A DNA stretch of 64,000 bases, taken from positions 62,001 to 126,000 of the forward strand of contig NZ_BILW01000014.1 of the NCBI RefSeq assembly GCF_004000765.1, in the 5' to 3' direction. How positions within the stretch are numbered: the first letter of the stretch is position 1; each line of letters opens with the position of its first letter. Shown piece after piece: positions 1 through 9,156 of this stretch. The stretch is from Paenibacillus chondroitinus NBRC 15376 (GTDB lineage: Bacteria; Bacillota; Bacilli; Paenibacillales; NBRC-103111). A program made the position numbers and the translations under genes. Below the pieces are notes generated by a model, which made no database searches, had not been told where the DNA came from, and saw nothing but the letters and a program-made list of their open reading frames with translations.

Positions 1-1057
1 CCTTATGCGAAATGTGGCGGGCATCCAGCGCTGACTTGAACTTGTCGGCATCGTCCTTTTGGGTGATGGCGAAGTGGGACGGCACATCGTTTTTTGCTGT
101 TTTTTCCGCAGAATAGTACGAAATGTAGCTTAATGACAGCAAAGCGATGGCTAATGCCGATACGGTTGTAATGACAGTCAAGAGCAGGGCATTGGACTTC
201 ATTCGAAACATAATGGAAGAGAGCGAGAGGACTTCGCGAACATCCAAATACCCGTTTTTCTTCTTGCGAATGACGTTAAGCAGCATGCGAACGGAGCCTC
301 GATAAAACAGATAAGAGCCGATAATAACCGAAGCCAGAATAAAGATCATGGCTGTGAACAACTCGACCATTGTCGTGTATTTGCCGCTGAACAGCATGGA
401 TGAAACATAATACCCGAGCAAGATGAGCGTAATGCCAATCAAACCGAGGACTGCTTCTGCAAGGGATAGCCGCTTTACTTTGATTTCGGTTGACGTGGAA
501 ACTCGGAACAAGGACAGTATGGTTTGTCTTTTTATAAATACGTAGTTAACCAGCATGATTAGCAAATAGACGGCCACGAAAACAATGAATGTCTGGACTA
601 GCGCCTGGGTCGAAAAGTGAAGCGTTGCGATCGCGTTGACACCCGTGATTTGGAACAATATCATCAGAATCAGCTTCGATACGGAGAACCCGATAAAGCT
701 TCCGACAATAAGCGAGCCGAAATACAGGATGAAGTTCTCAGTGCTGAGGATACGGAAAATGGACGTTTTCGTCATGCCGATCAGCTGCAATAAGCCGATT
801 TCTTTGCTGCGCCTTTTTACAAAGATGTTATTGGCATACAGGTTGAAGATGGCGACAATCGCGATGAGCAGAACCGAGGCAGACTTGATGGCTGCCGCTC
901 CTTTAATGGAGCCTCTGGTCTGATCCAAAGCGGGATCGTACTGCAAAGTGACGAAAGCAAAGTACAGCGCGACGCTGAACATCAAAGCGAATATATATAA
1001 ATAATAGTGCTTGATGTTCGCTTTCAAATTTTGAATAATCAGCTGGTTAATGCTCAT
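1..1057 (-). CDS. Bce-type ABC transporter permease (FtsX/BceB-like), C-terminus beyond window
   Basis: The reverse strand reads open from ATG at 1057 to the window edge, starting [20 protein letters not shown] and continuing with several hydrophobic segments and the permease signature [16 protein letters not shown]. This is the FtsX-like fold of BceB permeases, which remove cell-wall-active peptides such as bacitracin from their lipid targets and also act as the sensor for the partner kinase. About 350 residues are visible, roughly half of a usual 620-670 aa BceB. The start overlaps the last codons of the ATPase gene by 11 bp, as expected for a coupled bceAB pair. The exact substrate is not visible. 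Confidence 0.88.
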   Translation of the reverse strand, partial: MSINQLIIQNLKANIKHYYLYIFALMFSVALYFAFVTLQYDPALDQTRGSIKGAAAIKSASVLLIAIVAIFNLYANNIFVKRRSKEIGLLQLIGMTKTSIFRILSTENFILYFGSLIVGSFIGFSVSKLILMILFQITGVNAIATLHFSTQALVQTFIVFVAVYLLIMLVNYVFIKRQTILSLFRVSTSTEIKVKRLSLAEAVLGLIGITLILLGYYVSSMLFSGKYTTMVELFTAMIFILASVIIGSYLFYRGSVRMLLNVIRKKKNGYLDVREVLSLSSIMFRMKSNALLLTVITTVSALAIALLSLSYISYYSAEKTAKNDVPSHFAITQKDDADKFKSALDARHISHK

Positions 1058-1808
1058 TCTGCACACCGCCTAGAACTGCTTGCGTCTTCATGATATCTTG
1101 AAAAAATGCTTGTCTGGATTCCTGCCCTTTGTAAAGCTGTGTGTAGATTTGCCCGTCCTTGATGAAAATAACCCGGCTCCCGTAGCTCGCAGCGACGGAG
1201 TCGTGCGTGACCATGACGATGGTAGCCTTGCGCTTTTCGTTCATATCGCTGAGCTTATGCAGCAAATCCGATGCGGATTTAGAGTCGAGTGCTCCGGTTG
1301 GCTCGTCAGCGAAAATAATGCCCGGCTCGTGAACGAACGCTCTGGCCGCGGAGGTCCGCTGTTTTTGCCCGCCTGAGATTTCATTTGGGTACTTATCCTT
1401 GATTTCATAGATACCCAGCTCCGTGGCAACGGCTTGGAACTTGGACTCAGCGTCCTGTTTGGAAGTTCGGGCAATAGAAAGCGGCAGAAGAATATTTTCT
1501 TTGACAGTCAAGGTATCGAGGAGATTATAATCTTGAAAAATAAACCCCAAATGCCGCTTGCGAAACTCGGCTAATTGCTTTTCTTGCAAAGTCGTAATCT
1601 CTTTGCCTTCGATTTGTATAGAGCCTTGGCTGACCTTATCGATGGAGGAAAGCACATTCAGCAGCGTGGTTTTCCCCGAGCCCGACGCCCCCATAATACT
1701 GACGAACTCTCCCTTTTCAATCCGGATATCCAGTCCCTTCAGAACTTCTTGCTTGTTGAATTTATTGCCGTAGCTTTTGTGTATTTTCACTGCTTCCAGA
1801 ATTGTCAT
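1047..1808 (-). CDS. Bce-type ABC transporter ATP-binding protein
   Basis: 253 aa ABC ATPase. Walker [10 protein letters not shown], signature SGGQKQR and Walker [13 protein letters not shown] are all present, as in the BceA/MacB class, which pairs with FtsX-like permeases. The start is set at ATG 1808 ([14 protein letters not shown]) because an AAAGGAG site lies just before it; an upstream in-frame extension would run through the promoter and lacks a ribosome site. It lies between a sensor kinase/regulator pair and the permease, the standard order of a peptide-antibiotic detoxification module. It is probably induced by the adjacent response regulator through the dyad at 1889-1916. Confidence 0.92.
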   Translation of the reverse strand: MTILEAVKIHKSYGNKFNKQEVLKGLDIRIEKGEFVSIMGASGSGKTTLLNVLSSIDKVSQGSIQIEGKEITTLQEKQLAEFRKRHLGFIFQDYNLLDTLTVKENILLPLSIARTSKQDAESKFQAVATELGIYEIKDKYPNEISGGQKQRTSAARAFVHEPGIIFADEPTGALDSKSASDLLHKLSDMNEKRKATIVMVTHDSVAASYGSRVIFIKDGQIYTQLYKGQESRQAFFQDIMKTQAVLGGVQNEH

Positions 1809-1888
1809 TTCACACACTCCTTTATTCGATAGCTTTATTATAAAAAGAGCTGCCCGTTTTCTCCCGCGATCGGGCGAACAAAGAAGAG

Positions 1889-1916
1889 AGGCATGTGACA
1901 AAGTTGTCACATGCCT
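1889..1916 (-). promoter_or_regulatory. Probable BceR-type operator and bceAB promoter
   Basis: A perfect 28-bp dyad contains TGTGAC-N6-GTCACA, the type of inverted repeat bound by BceR-like regulators upstream of their transporter genes. On the reverse strand it sits about 45 bp before a TATAAT (1838-1843) with no good -35 box, as expected of an activator-dependent promoter. The dyad spans the stop codon of the kinase gene and could also form an RNA hairpin. Confidence 0.6.
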
Positions 1917-2917
1917 GTGATGCGCATGACCTCATTCGGCAGGGGGAAGATGAGGGTGAACGTAGTGCCAGCGCCCGGCTCCGAGCTCACGGCGATGTGA
2001 ATCAGCATCGATTCGGCGGCTTTCTTCGCCAAATAGAGGCCCATCCCCGTAGCGGCACTGTCTTGGTGCCAGGCTGTGGAGGTAAAGCCTTTGTCGAAGA
2101 TGCGCGGCAAATCCTTCGGCTCGATCCCGCGGCCATGGTCGCTGACCTCAAGGATCGTCCGTTCGTCGCGGCGGCGCGTTCGGATGACGATCTCCGCAGC
2201 ATGAGGATCACTATACTTCACGGCGTTCGTCACCAGCTGACGCAGAATGAAAGCGAGCCATTTGGCGTCGCTCAGCACGTCCGTCACTTCGAAATCAAGA
2301 TCGAAGCCGATGCCCTTTTGGATGCACCATGTCTGTAGCGTCTTAATTTCTGCATAGGTCAATGATTCCAAATTCACCTGCTCGATATACAGGTCGTTCT
2401 CCATGAAAGGGAGCCGCTTCTGGTGAAGCTGTTTGTCCAGGAGAAGGTGAATTCGCAGCCATTCGTAGGTTAAAGCGGTCTTCATCGTCTCATCTTCCAG
2501 ACGGTCCATCATGAGCCGCATGGCGGTGAGCGGTGTTTTGACTTCGTGAATCCAAGCCAGTAAGTCGTCCTTCTCTTGTTCGAGTGCGACCTGATGCCTG
2601 GACGCGGATTGACGGAGATGCTCAGCTAGATTTATCATGCTGGTCTCTACGACAGACTCCAAGGGACTATCCGCGCCCGCTAAGGCGGAGAGATCCAGAT
2701 TGTTGTCTCGTTCCTCAAACTGTTTATAGAAACGAGTTTCTTTGTTGTAGCGAAAAATGAAAAAGATCAGAAATAACGTTGTCGTTAGAAAAACAATGTA
2801 AAGAATAGGGCCAAAGGGAATGGCCTTATCCAAAAAGGCAATAAGCAGAACAAGAGCCTGTGCGGAAATAAAGAAAAGAAGCCAGCTTCTTCTTTCGATG
2901 AGATAACGTCTAATCAT
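1907..2917 (-). CDS. BceS-like intramembrane-sensing histidine kinase
   Basis: 336 aa. Two hydrophobic segments near the N-terminus (about residues 12-55) enclose only a very short loop, so there is no extracellular sensor domain. That is typical of BceS kinases, which read the flux state of their ABC transporter. The phosphoacceptor motif is [12 protein letters not shown], followed by an ATPase domain with N-box LVTNAVKYS and G-boxes [10 protein letters not shown] and GMGLYLAKK. It overlaps the response-regulator gene by 8 bp, so the two are translated together. Its base composition is richer in GC than genes after position 5400. Confidence 0.9.
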   Translation of the reverse strand: MIRRYLIERRSWLLFFISAQALVLLIAFLDKAIPFGPILYIVFLTTTLFLIFFIFRYNKETRFYKQFEERDNNLDLSALAGADSPLESVVETSMINLAEHLRQSASRHQVALEQEKDDLLAWIHEVKTPLTAMRLMMDRLEDETMKTALTYEWLRIHLLLDKQLHQKRLPFMENDLYIEQVNLESLTYAEIKTLQTWCIQKGIGFDLDFEVTDVLSDAKWLAFILRQLVTNAVKYSDPHAAEIVIRTRRRDERTILEVSDHGRGIEPKDLPRIFDKGFTSTAWHQDSAATGMGLYLAKKAAESMLIHIAVSSEPGAGTTFTLIFPLPNEVMRITGM

Positions 2918-3605
2918 GGAAATGAGCTTCTTCTGCGGCCATATAACCTTGCCCGACCTTTGTTTCGATGAAACGCCCTAATCCCAGCTCGTCCAGTGTT
3001 TTCCGCAAACGATTAACATTGACGGTTAAAGTGTTGTCGCTGACAAACCGCTGGTCGTCCCAGAGGCTGTTAATGATGACGTCCCGGCTGACGATGGTGT
3101 TCTTGCGTTCGATCAGCAACTTGAGGATGAAGATTTCATTTTTCGTTAATTCGATCGTGCCAGCTTCGTTTGTCACCGTATTTTTCTCGTAATCAATCGT
3201 AGCACCGCACCAGGTTTTCAGCTTGAGAGGCTCCGTGTTGTAGTTATAGACCCGGCGGAGAATCGCATGGATTTTGGCGATCAGCACGTCGAAATGAAAC
3301 GGCTTCTGAATGAAATCATCGGCGCCAAGCTGCATCGACATCACCATGTCCGTGGGATGATCGCGTGAGGACAAGAAGACAATGGGGACATTGGAGTGAG
3401 TTCGAATCATTCGGCACCAATGGAACCCGTCAAATTTCGGGAGCTGAATGTCAATAATCACGAGATCCGGTTTCAAGGCCGCGAAAGTCTCGATGACCCG
3501 GGCAAAATCCGTGATGCCATGCACATCGTAGGACCACTGAGCGAGCCGGTCCTTCACTTCTGCGAAAAGTGTGGCATCATCTTCAATCAGCAATATTTTA
3601 AACAT
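2910..3605 (-). CDS. BceR-like response regulator (OmpR family)
   Basis: 231 aa. Receiver domain with the acidic pocket IEDD and phosphoacceptor Asp in LVIIDIQLPKFDG, conserved Lys in FIQKPFHF, then an OmpR-type winged helix ending in a KVGQGYMA turn. It is the partner of the overlapping kinase and the likely activator of the bceAB pair through the dyad at 1889-1916. The ATG at 3605 is preceded by AGGTGAT. Nothing is unusual beyond the tight packing of the four genes. Confidence 0.9.
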   Translation of the reverse strand: MFKILLIEDDATLFAEVKDRLAQWSYDVHGITDFARVIETFAALKPDLVIIDIQLPKFDGFHWCRMIRTHSNVPIVFLSSRDHPTDMVMSMQLGADDFIQKPFHFDVLIAKIHAILRRVYNYNTEPLKLKTWCGATIDYEKNTVTNEAGTIELTKNEIFILKLLIERKNTIVSRDVIINSLWDDQRFVSDNTLTVNVNRLRKTLDELGLGRFIETKVGQGYMAAEEAHFHD

Positions 3606-3695
3606 AGGGAATCACCTGCTTGCGACTAATTTCTAACATTCATTGTAATGGATAAACGAGAGGAGTGCGAATGGCCAGTGTCCACCTGCCAACAC

Positions 3696-3740
3696 AAAGA
3701 ACCTTAATCCCCACGAAACGTGAGAATCAAGGTCCTTTTT
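3696..3740. terminator. Bidirectional hairpin terminator
   Basis: Arms of about 19 nt (AAAGAACCTTAATCCCCACG pairing with CGTGAGAATCAAGGTCCTTT) are followed by a T run on the plus strand. It separates the SLH gene from the bceRSAB unit. Confidence 0.65.
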
Positions 3741-3747
3741 ATAACGC

Positions 3748-5013
3748 TTATTCAGCGGGCGTAGGAACAGTAGTAGGAGCAGGAATAGGTTTCGCTTTCT
3801 TAGCTTCCTCTGGTAATTGAATATCGATCGGTTGATTCACATCCTGATAGGTCATAGACATGGTCATATCCATTTCTTCAATAGGATTATTTGGGTCTTC
3901 GCCATATTCGACGATATAATCGCCATCCATGCTGACAGGAAGTTTGGTCTGCTCATCTAACGTAAGCACAGCAGATATGGAAACGCTCATTCCTGCAATC
4001 GCAGGCGAGTTAAGTACCTCTTTGAATGCATCTTGGCTGCCGCCTAGTCCACTTAATGTTTTGACAATATCGGCAGTGTTGGTTAGTTTGCCTCGAATAG
4101 AGACCTTGCGCTGTTTCTGCCCATCCTTCTCCGCCGTGCCAAGATCCTTGTAGAAGAAATATGGCGTTACCAAGGTTTTGCTTACGTCCATGCTTTTCTT
4201 CTGCAGCTCCATCACCTGCTCGAAGGTAAATGGCACTTGTTTGGACATATCATACCACTCGACGCCGTCATTTGTTGCATTAGGCATCGACATGAAAGTC
4301 CCTTGACTAACCATGTATTGCTCCATGTTGATCGTTTTCATGGCCATATCGGGACCAGGGGCGGCAGTTGTAATGGATTGATGAAGGCCTTGAGCCTTAT
4401 TATAGCTGATGTCTGACTTAACAGTTGTCTGCAGGTTTTTCAGCGGATATCCCGCATTTGGATGAAATAGAATGTGCATGCCCATCTCCATGTGACCGCG
4501 GAACGTTTTCAAATCCGTTGGTGAGGTTGGATCAGCAACGAGCCAGGAGGACACCGAAGGGTCGTTCGCTAGTGCGTTTTTGATAGCGGCTCCTGCTGTG
4601 CCAAGGGGAATGCCGGCGGTTTGACCGCTGAAATCAACGCTATAATCGCTTTTCAAAACAGTGCTCGCCTTGCTGTCGGCCAGACCTAGAAATCTCCCCA
4701 GAATGAGAGAAGCCTCCGCGGGGCTAACGGCCTGGTCCAGGCGGAATGTGCCGTCTGAATATCCCTGCAGGATTTGGCGTTCACGCATGATACGTACGGT
4801 GTCCGCATAGGGAGAATCCGGACTGACGTCGGTTGGCAGGACAGTCATCTTATTCAAAGGTGTCAGTTTCAGCTCGTCGGTAATTTGTTTAATGAATTGT
4901 CCGCGTGTAATAAGTGCGCTATCATCCGCTGCTGCGGCAGAGACTGATAGAGTAGGGAGGGCTAGTGTCAGTACCAATGTGGAGAGTAATGACATACGTT
5001 GGATAGGATGCAT
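3748..5013 (-). CDS. Secreted S-layer-homology domain protein
   Basis: 421 aa. It has an N-terminal signal peptide (hydrophobic stretch to about residue 28, AAAA region) followed by S-layer-homology motifs: ITRGQFIKQI, a spacer, then ILQGYSDGTFRLDQAVSPAEA, the classic SLH core. The remaining ~300 residues resemble lipoprotein-like beta domains with many polar repeats and a Pro-rich tail. SLH domains anchor proteins to pyruvylated cell-wall polymers, so this is probably a cell-surface protein. The specific function is unknown. The start is supported by AAAGGAGTG upstream of ATG 5013. Confidence 0.8.
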   Translation of the reverse strand: MHPIQRMSLLSTLVLTLALPTLSVSAAAADDSALITRGQFIKQITDELKLTPLNKMTVLPTDVSPDSPYADTVRIMRERQILQGYSDGTFRLDQAVSPAEASLILGRFLGLADSKASTVLKSDYSVDFSGQTAGIPLGTAGAAIKNALANDPSVSSWLVADPTSPTDLKTFRGHMEMGMHILFHPNAGYPLKNLQTTVKSDISYNKAQGLHQSITTAAPGPDMAMKTINMEQYMVSQGTFMSMPNATNDGVEWYDMSKQVPFTFEQVMELQKKSMDVSKTLVTPYFFYKDLGTAEKDGQKQRKVSIRGKLTNTADIVKTLSGLGGSQDAFKEVLNSPAIAGMSVSISAVLTLDEQTKLPVSMDGDYIVEYGEDPNNPIEEMDMTMSMTYQDVNQPIDIQLPEEAKKAKPIPAPTTVPTPAE

Positions 5014-5170
5014 GACGATTCTTCACTCCTTTAAGTTTTATACCATCCTATTAAACCTACCATGATTTTCATGTTATATGCTAGTTTTGGACATGGCGGT
5101 TTGATGTGAGGCTGCAAATATCGCATAATGAGTGAAGAGAAGAAGGATTGGATAGAGGAGCGTTCATAGA

Positions 5171-5410
5171 ATGGCTAAGAAAAAAGAGCAAGAGACAGTC
5201 AAACGTCTTGCCCCTGATTTTACACTGCCTGCATCGAGTGGCAGCAGCGTGTCGCTTCATGACTATAAAGGTAAAAAGGTGGTTATCTACTTTTACCCGC
5301 AAGATAATACGCCGACCTGCACGCAGGAATCCTGCGATTTCCGCGATTATAACGGCAAGTTCGCTGAACTCGGGGTCGAGGTCATCGGCATTAGCTTATC
5401 TACAGAATAA
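5171..5410 (+). pseudogene. bcp: Peroxiredoxin bcp, 5' half only, cut by island insertion
   Basis: The first 75 codons encode a normal BCP/PrxQ thiol peroxidase N-terminus with the peroxidatic and resolving cysteines (C50 and C55 in PTCTQESCDF). Homology stops after VIGIS (about 5395), exactly where the family continues with x-DS-x-x-SH; four foreign codons and a TAA follow. The ribosome site (GAGGAG) and base composition match the upstream chromosome. The 3' half was not found in this window. The product would lack the second half of the thioredoxin fold and is presumably non-functional. Confidence 0.9.
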
Positions 5411-5433
5411 TGTGCAGAAATACATATGTGCAT

Positions 5434-5479
5434 AAAGAAGCAAAATAATCCTTTATTAATGGGATTCTTTTGCTTCTTT
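5434..5479. terminator. Bidirectional hairpin near the island's left end
   Basis: AAAGAAGCAAAATAATCC pairs with GGATTCTTTTGCTTCTTT (few mismatches) around a short AT loop and is followed by T-rich DNA. It would insulate the island from transcription entering through the bcp promoter. Repeated ATGTGCATA words on both sides (5421-5435, 5549-5575) could be recombinase-binding repeats. Confidence 0.6.
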
Positions 5480-5589
5480 GTGTTTTAGACAGTGTTCTTA
5501 AATCAATCTGAAGAAACTTGTCGAAAATTAGATATACTGATAGAATGTAAGTACATAAAATGTGCATATATGTGGGGGAAGTGGTGATT

Positions 5590-6840
5590 GTGAAGCAAAA
5601 AGAAGCTGTAGTTCACATGACGAGATCTGAGATTCATTATAGAGTTAGAAGTGTTAAGGTTGAATTATTCATCAAGGTGCGGGACAGTAAACCTTACATA
5701 AGACAGCATGCAGTTATTGTACTTTTAAATTCAAAAAACAACAGAGAGATCATACATCCAATAACTCAATTTATTTTTGAAAAATGGAAGTACAAGGAAT
5801 ACAACACACAGAAGATTCATGCGAATAATCTATCTAGCTTTTTAAATTGGGTAATTACTCAAGGAGGGCAGATGAGATTAAAGTCCCTTGAGGATTTAAA
5901 GTTAAAACATGCCTCGGCATTTTTAAACTATCTTACTAAGCAAGGGAAGTCTAGGATAACAGTAGTAAGTGCACAAAGGACACTTACCCACTTCTATCAT
6001 TATCTTTCGAAGAAAAAGCTACTAAGATTTGTAACACAACAAGAGTTTGAAATGAAACGTATGCCTCAAACACCAAATAAAAAATATATTGTCCCACCAT
6101 TTAAGGGGGTTATTATGCCAAGCAAAGAAATACAGCATATTGCACACATGATACCTGAAAAATACATATTGCCTTTCTTGGAGACCGTGGTTCAAGTTGC
6201 TAACCCGATAGCACTAGGCGTCTATCTTCAAATGTTCGGAGGAATAAGGCAAGGTGAACAGGTTAATGTGGTACGAAGCGATATTACCTCCATTGGTTCG
6301 TATGGTGCGGAGGGGCTAGTTATCAAACTTCGTAAGAAGATTCTAAGGGCAGATCTAATTGATAGTTCAGGATCAGCGGGAGTTAAGAAGGAAAGAAATC
6401 AAGTCGTGTTCCCTATTAGTGATTGGCTGCCAACGTTATACAAGTATCATCTTGAACAGTATGAAGCTAATGACGGGAGTAACGCTTTATTCGTGAACCG
6501 AGATGGTAAAGCAATGTCTGGAAGAGGATATCGTTATTTTTTTGAAAAAGCCAAAGAACATTTCTTAGATGCACTCTCATTATCAAAAGACCCAAGTGAT
6601 AAAGTTGCAGCTTTAAAGTTAAGGGAGTATAAATGGTCTACTCATATTGGCCGTGGTATTTTTACTAACTTACTTGCCGAGGAAGCGCATAACCCATATG
6701 ACATCGCTCTTCCCCGAGGTGATTCTAATCTATCTTCATCCATGGTCTATCAAGGCAATACACTTCGTATGAAAGAAAATCTCGAAAACCGGATGGAAGA
6801 TTTATATAAAGATTACTTACCTAAATTAGTTAGGGAGTAG
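5590..6840 (+). CDS. Tyrosine recombinase, TnpA-like (first of trio)
   Basis: About 416 aa. It has an N-terminal SAM-like core-binding domain (around residues 50-170) and a catalytic domain with Arg I in FGGIRQGEQ, HxxR as HIGR in STHIGRGIFTN, and a C-terminal Tyr in SSSMVYQGN. The usual GH box is replaced by GD. The start is chosen at GTG 5590 because GGGGGA lies 10 nt before it; an ATG at 5560 lacks a site. It opens the integration operon and is likely the main recombinase for insertion into bcp. Its sequence is AT-rich compared with the chromosome before 5395. Confidence 0.8.
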   Translation: MKQKEAVVHMTRSEIHYRVRSVKVELFIKVRDSKPYIRQHAVIVLLNSKNNREIIHPITQFIFEKWKYKEYNTQKIHANNLSSFLNWVITQGGQMRLKSLEDLKLKHASAFLNYLTKQGKSRITVVSAQRTLTHFYHYLSKKKLLRFVTQQEFEMKRMPQTPNKKYIVPPFKGVIMPSKEIQHIAHMIPEKYILPFLETVVQVANPIALGVYLQMFGGIRQGEQVNVVRSDITSIGSYGAEGLVIKLRKKILRADLIDSSGSAGVKKERNQVVFPISDWLPTLYKYHLEQYEANDGSNALFVNRDGKAMSGRGYRYFFEKAKEHFLDALSLSKDPSDKVAALKLREYKWSTHIGRGIFTNLLAEEAHNPYDIALPRGDSNLSSSMVYQGNTLRMKENLENRMEDLYKDYLPKLVRE

Positions 6841-6849
6841 GAGTTGTCT

Positions 6850-9156
6850 ATGAACAATTTAATCACTGTAGCTCAAGCGTGTGCCAAATACGAAGTGACA
6901 GATTATATGATTATTAAGTTAATTAAAGAAGGCAAGATTCCCAGTGCTACCAAAGGGACAACAGGATATACATTCTCTGAGACAGAGTTAGTAAAAGCTG
7001 CGGCCTTGGATTACGTTAGCTTGGAAAAGGCAGTAGTAGAATTAGGTTTGACTAATAAAAAACAGGTATATCATTTAGTTAAAACTAAAGAAATAGGTGC
7101 CATAATAGGTCCAGCAGGAAGAACATTAATTTCAAAGGAAGAGCTTGAGCGATATAAACTTTTCAAACAAAAAATCGACTCTATGCTAATAACTGCAGAT
7201 ATTGCAGAAAGGCTGGGTGTTGATGTTAAATACATTAACCAAATTACTGTATATGGTAAAATTGTTCCTGAATTAAAATATCAAGGGATATGGTACTTCA
7301 CCGAACAAGAGCTAGAAAGATATCAGAATACAATTTTAGATAGGGAAAAGTTTTTAAGTGTTGAGGAAACATCGGTAAGACTTTCAAAAACTGCGGAACA
7401 AGTCAGAGTTCTTATTAGAAACGGGACTTTTGAATGTGTAAAATATAAGACCTTATTGTACATACCTATTGAAGCAATTGAGGATTACGAAACATTCATT
7501 AGTCTCACGACACCACATGAACTTTTCATGTATCACTTTAAGAAAATGATTGTTCCCGATTACTTGCAAAAGACATTTTTACTACATGGTGATTATGCTT
7601 TTACAAGATTGAATACACACAAACAATCTCCTGAAAAGATGAAATCTTATGTTCACAAGTTGTTGAAAATAGCTGAATTGTTTAAACTGCTTTTAACGAA
7701 AGAGATTATTGAATACAATGATAAACAACTGGAACTCATTCTCAAAAACGACCTTTTTATTTCATCAGATATCGATGTCATTGCTGGTTTTCTTACTTAT
7801 TGTCAGGGTACTACAGATTGTAAATTTAAAAACACCTACACAATAGTTAAAAAGAAGCATTATGAACAAGAAATTTATTCCCCAGATGAATTTTATGCAT
7901 TTTATCTATACGTCAGGGATTTTGAGAAGCTTACACACAAAGCTCTTGAAAGAAGAAGAATTAGCGTAATGTGGGTTTATATTTTAATGCACTTAATTGA
8001 TGCATGGAGGCATTCAGATATTCTTACAAAGTTACCTGCTATTCCAATTGAAGTAATTGAAATGGATAGTATCGATAAATTCAAACCTTTGTCAGAAGAG
8101 CAGGCTCAATTGCTAATAAATCATGTGTTTTCAAGAATTGAAAGAATGACGATTTCAAAAACGGGTGCATTAGGGCATTTCCTCGTGCATGGGGATATGA
8201 TTATCCCAACAGCCACTGCATTAACGATAGCTGAAATGCATAGGCGTAAAGCAAACGACAAAATATTGATGCGGTTGTTTGAAACTTCCGAAGGAAGAAA
8301 GGTGGATAAGGAGATGCACCTTCAGCCATTTTTTGGCGAGAGAGAAGATTTAATGATATTTCAAAGCAGAAAAATGAATCGAAGTCTGCTTACCTATTTT
8401 TTCTATAGCGTTGTCGAGGGGAAGAAGCATTCAGACATTGCATACGAACTGTCACAAAGATTGCGTGGTCATACTGATATAGATTCCACAGTAACATATA
8501 TTAAATCTACGAATAAAGATGGCAGTATAAACCGAGTTAGTCTCAATCTAGTAAATCGAGGTCATTTCGGATGGTTATATAACTTTATTATTCAAACCTA
8601 CCTGGATCCGACAAATAGTCAAAGTTTAGAGGAGCGGACGCAGTCAATAGTAGCATTAAAAGACGATTTTACTCCAAGTCAGATCGAAAATGTATCTGGG
8701 TTTATGGTTCGAAGACAACAGGAGAAGGAATCATTGGCATTAAGAATTGCTAGAATGCCTAGAGAAGAGCTTGAACTTTTGCTGTATAGGATTAGCAGAG
8801 GGGAGATGCCGGCAAAAATGCCACATGCTCAATGTGTTATTCATCCACAATGCAGCAAACCCAGAGCAGTTTCTTGTCTCGATTGTGAAAATATCATTCC
8901 CCAAAACTATTTACTTATTTCAATTAAAGAAGAAGTATCTCGGTTAGTACATTCAATAAATAGCACCAAATACCATGGGGTTATTGTAAGAGATTATTAT
9001 ATTTTAAAGCTAGTTCTAGAACTTTTAAAGCAGGCTGTGCAGCAATTCGGAAAAGAGTATGTCGGAACTTTTCTGGATTTAAAACAACTAAAGCAAGACC
9101 TTTTGGTGGTTGACGATAGATTTAAGATTATGGGGGAACTATTGAGTGACAACTAA
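6850..9156 (+). CDS. Large recombinase-like protein with N-terminal HTH repeats, TnpB-like (second of trio)
   Basis: About 768 aa, starting at ATG 6850 after TAGGAG. The first ~220 residues hold about four excisionase/MerR-like helix-turn-helix units (for example ITVAQACAKYEVTDYMIIKL, VSLEKAVVELGLTNKKQVYH). The centre and C-terminus resemble a degenerate tyrosine integrase: DAWRHSDIL, MNRSLLTYFF and GHTDIDSTVTYIK, with the His of HxxR apparently lost. A Cys cluster (CVIHPQCSKPRAVSCLDC) near residue 665 may bind zinc, as in TnpB of Tn554. It begins 9 bp after the first gene and probably acts as a recombinase partner and DNA-site reader. Confidence 0.7.
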   Translation: MNNLITVAQACAKYEVTDYMIIKLIKEGKIPSATKGTTGYTFSETELVKAAALDYVSLEKAVVELGLTNKKQVYHLVKTKEIGAIIGPAGRTLISKEELERYKLFKQKIDSMLITADIAERLGVDVKYINQITVYGKIVPELKYQGIWYFTEQELERYQNTILDREKFLSVEETSVRLSKTAEQVRVLIRNGTFECVKYKTLLYIPIEAIEDYETFISLTTPHELFMYHFKKMIVPDYLQKTFLLHGDYAFTRLNTHKQSPEKMKSYVHKLLKIAELFKLLLTKEIIEYNDKQLELILKNDLFISSDIDVIAGFLTYCQGTTDCKFKNTYTIVKKKHYEQEIYSPDEFYAFYLYVRDFEKLTHKALERRRISVMWVYILMHLIDAWRHSDILTKLPAIPIEVIEMDSIDKFKPLSEEQAQLLINHVFSRIERMTISKTGALGHFLVHGDMIIPTATALTIAEMHRRKANDKILMRLFETSEGRKVDKEMHLQPFFGEREDLMIFQSRKMNRSLLTYFFYSVVEGKKHSDIAYELSQRLRGHTDIDSTVTYIKSTNKDGSINRVSLNLVNRGHFGWLYNFIIQTYLDPTNSQSLEERTQSIVALKDDFTPSQIENVSGFMVRRQQEKESLALRIARMPREELELLLYRISRGEMPAKMPHAQCVIHPQCSKPRAVSCLDCENIIPQNYLLISIKEEVSRLVHSINSTKYHGVIVRDYYILKLVLELLKQAVQQFGKEYVGTFLDLKQLKQDLLVVDDRFKIMGELLSDN

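Noticed and set aside
1895-2338. Plus-strand open frame of 147 codons over the kinase gene
   Set aside because: It is a shadow of the GC-rich kinase in the opposite strand; no ribosome site and the dense kinase motifs lie on the other strand.
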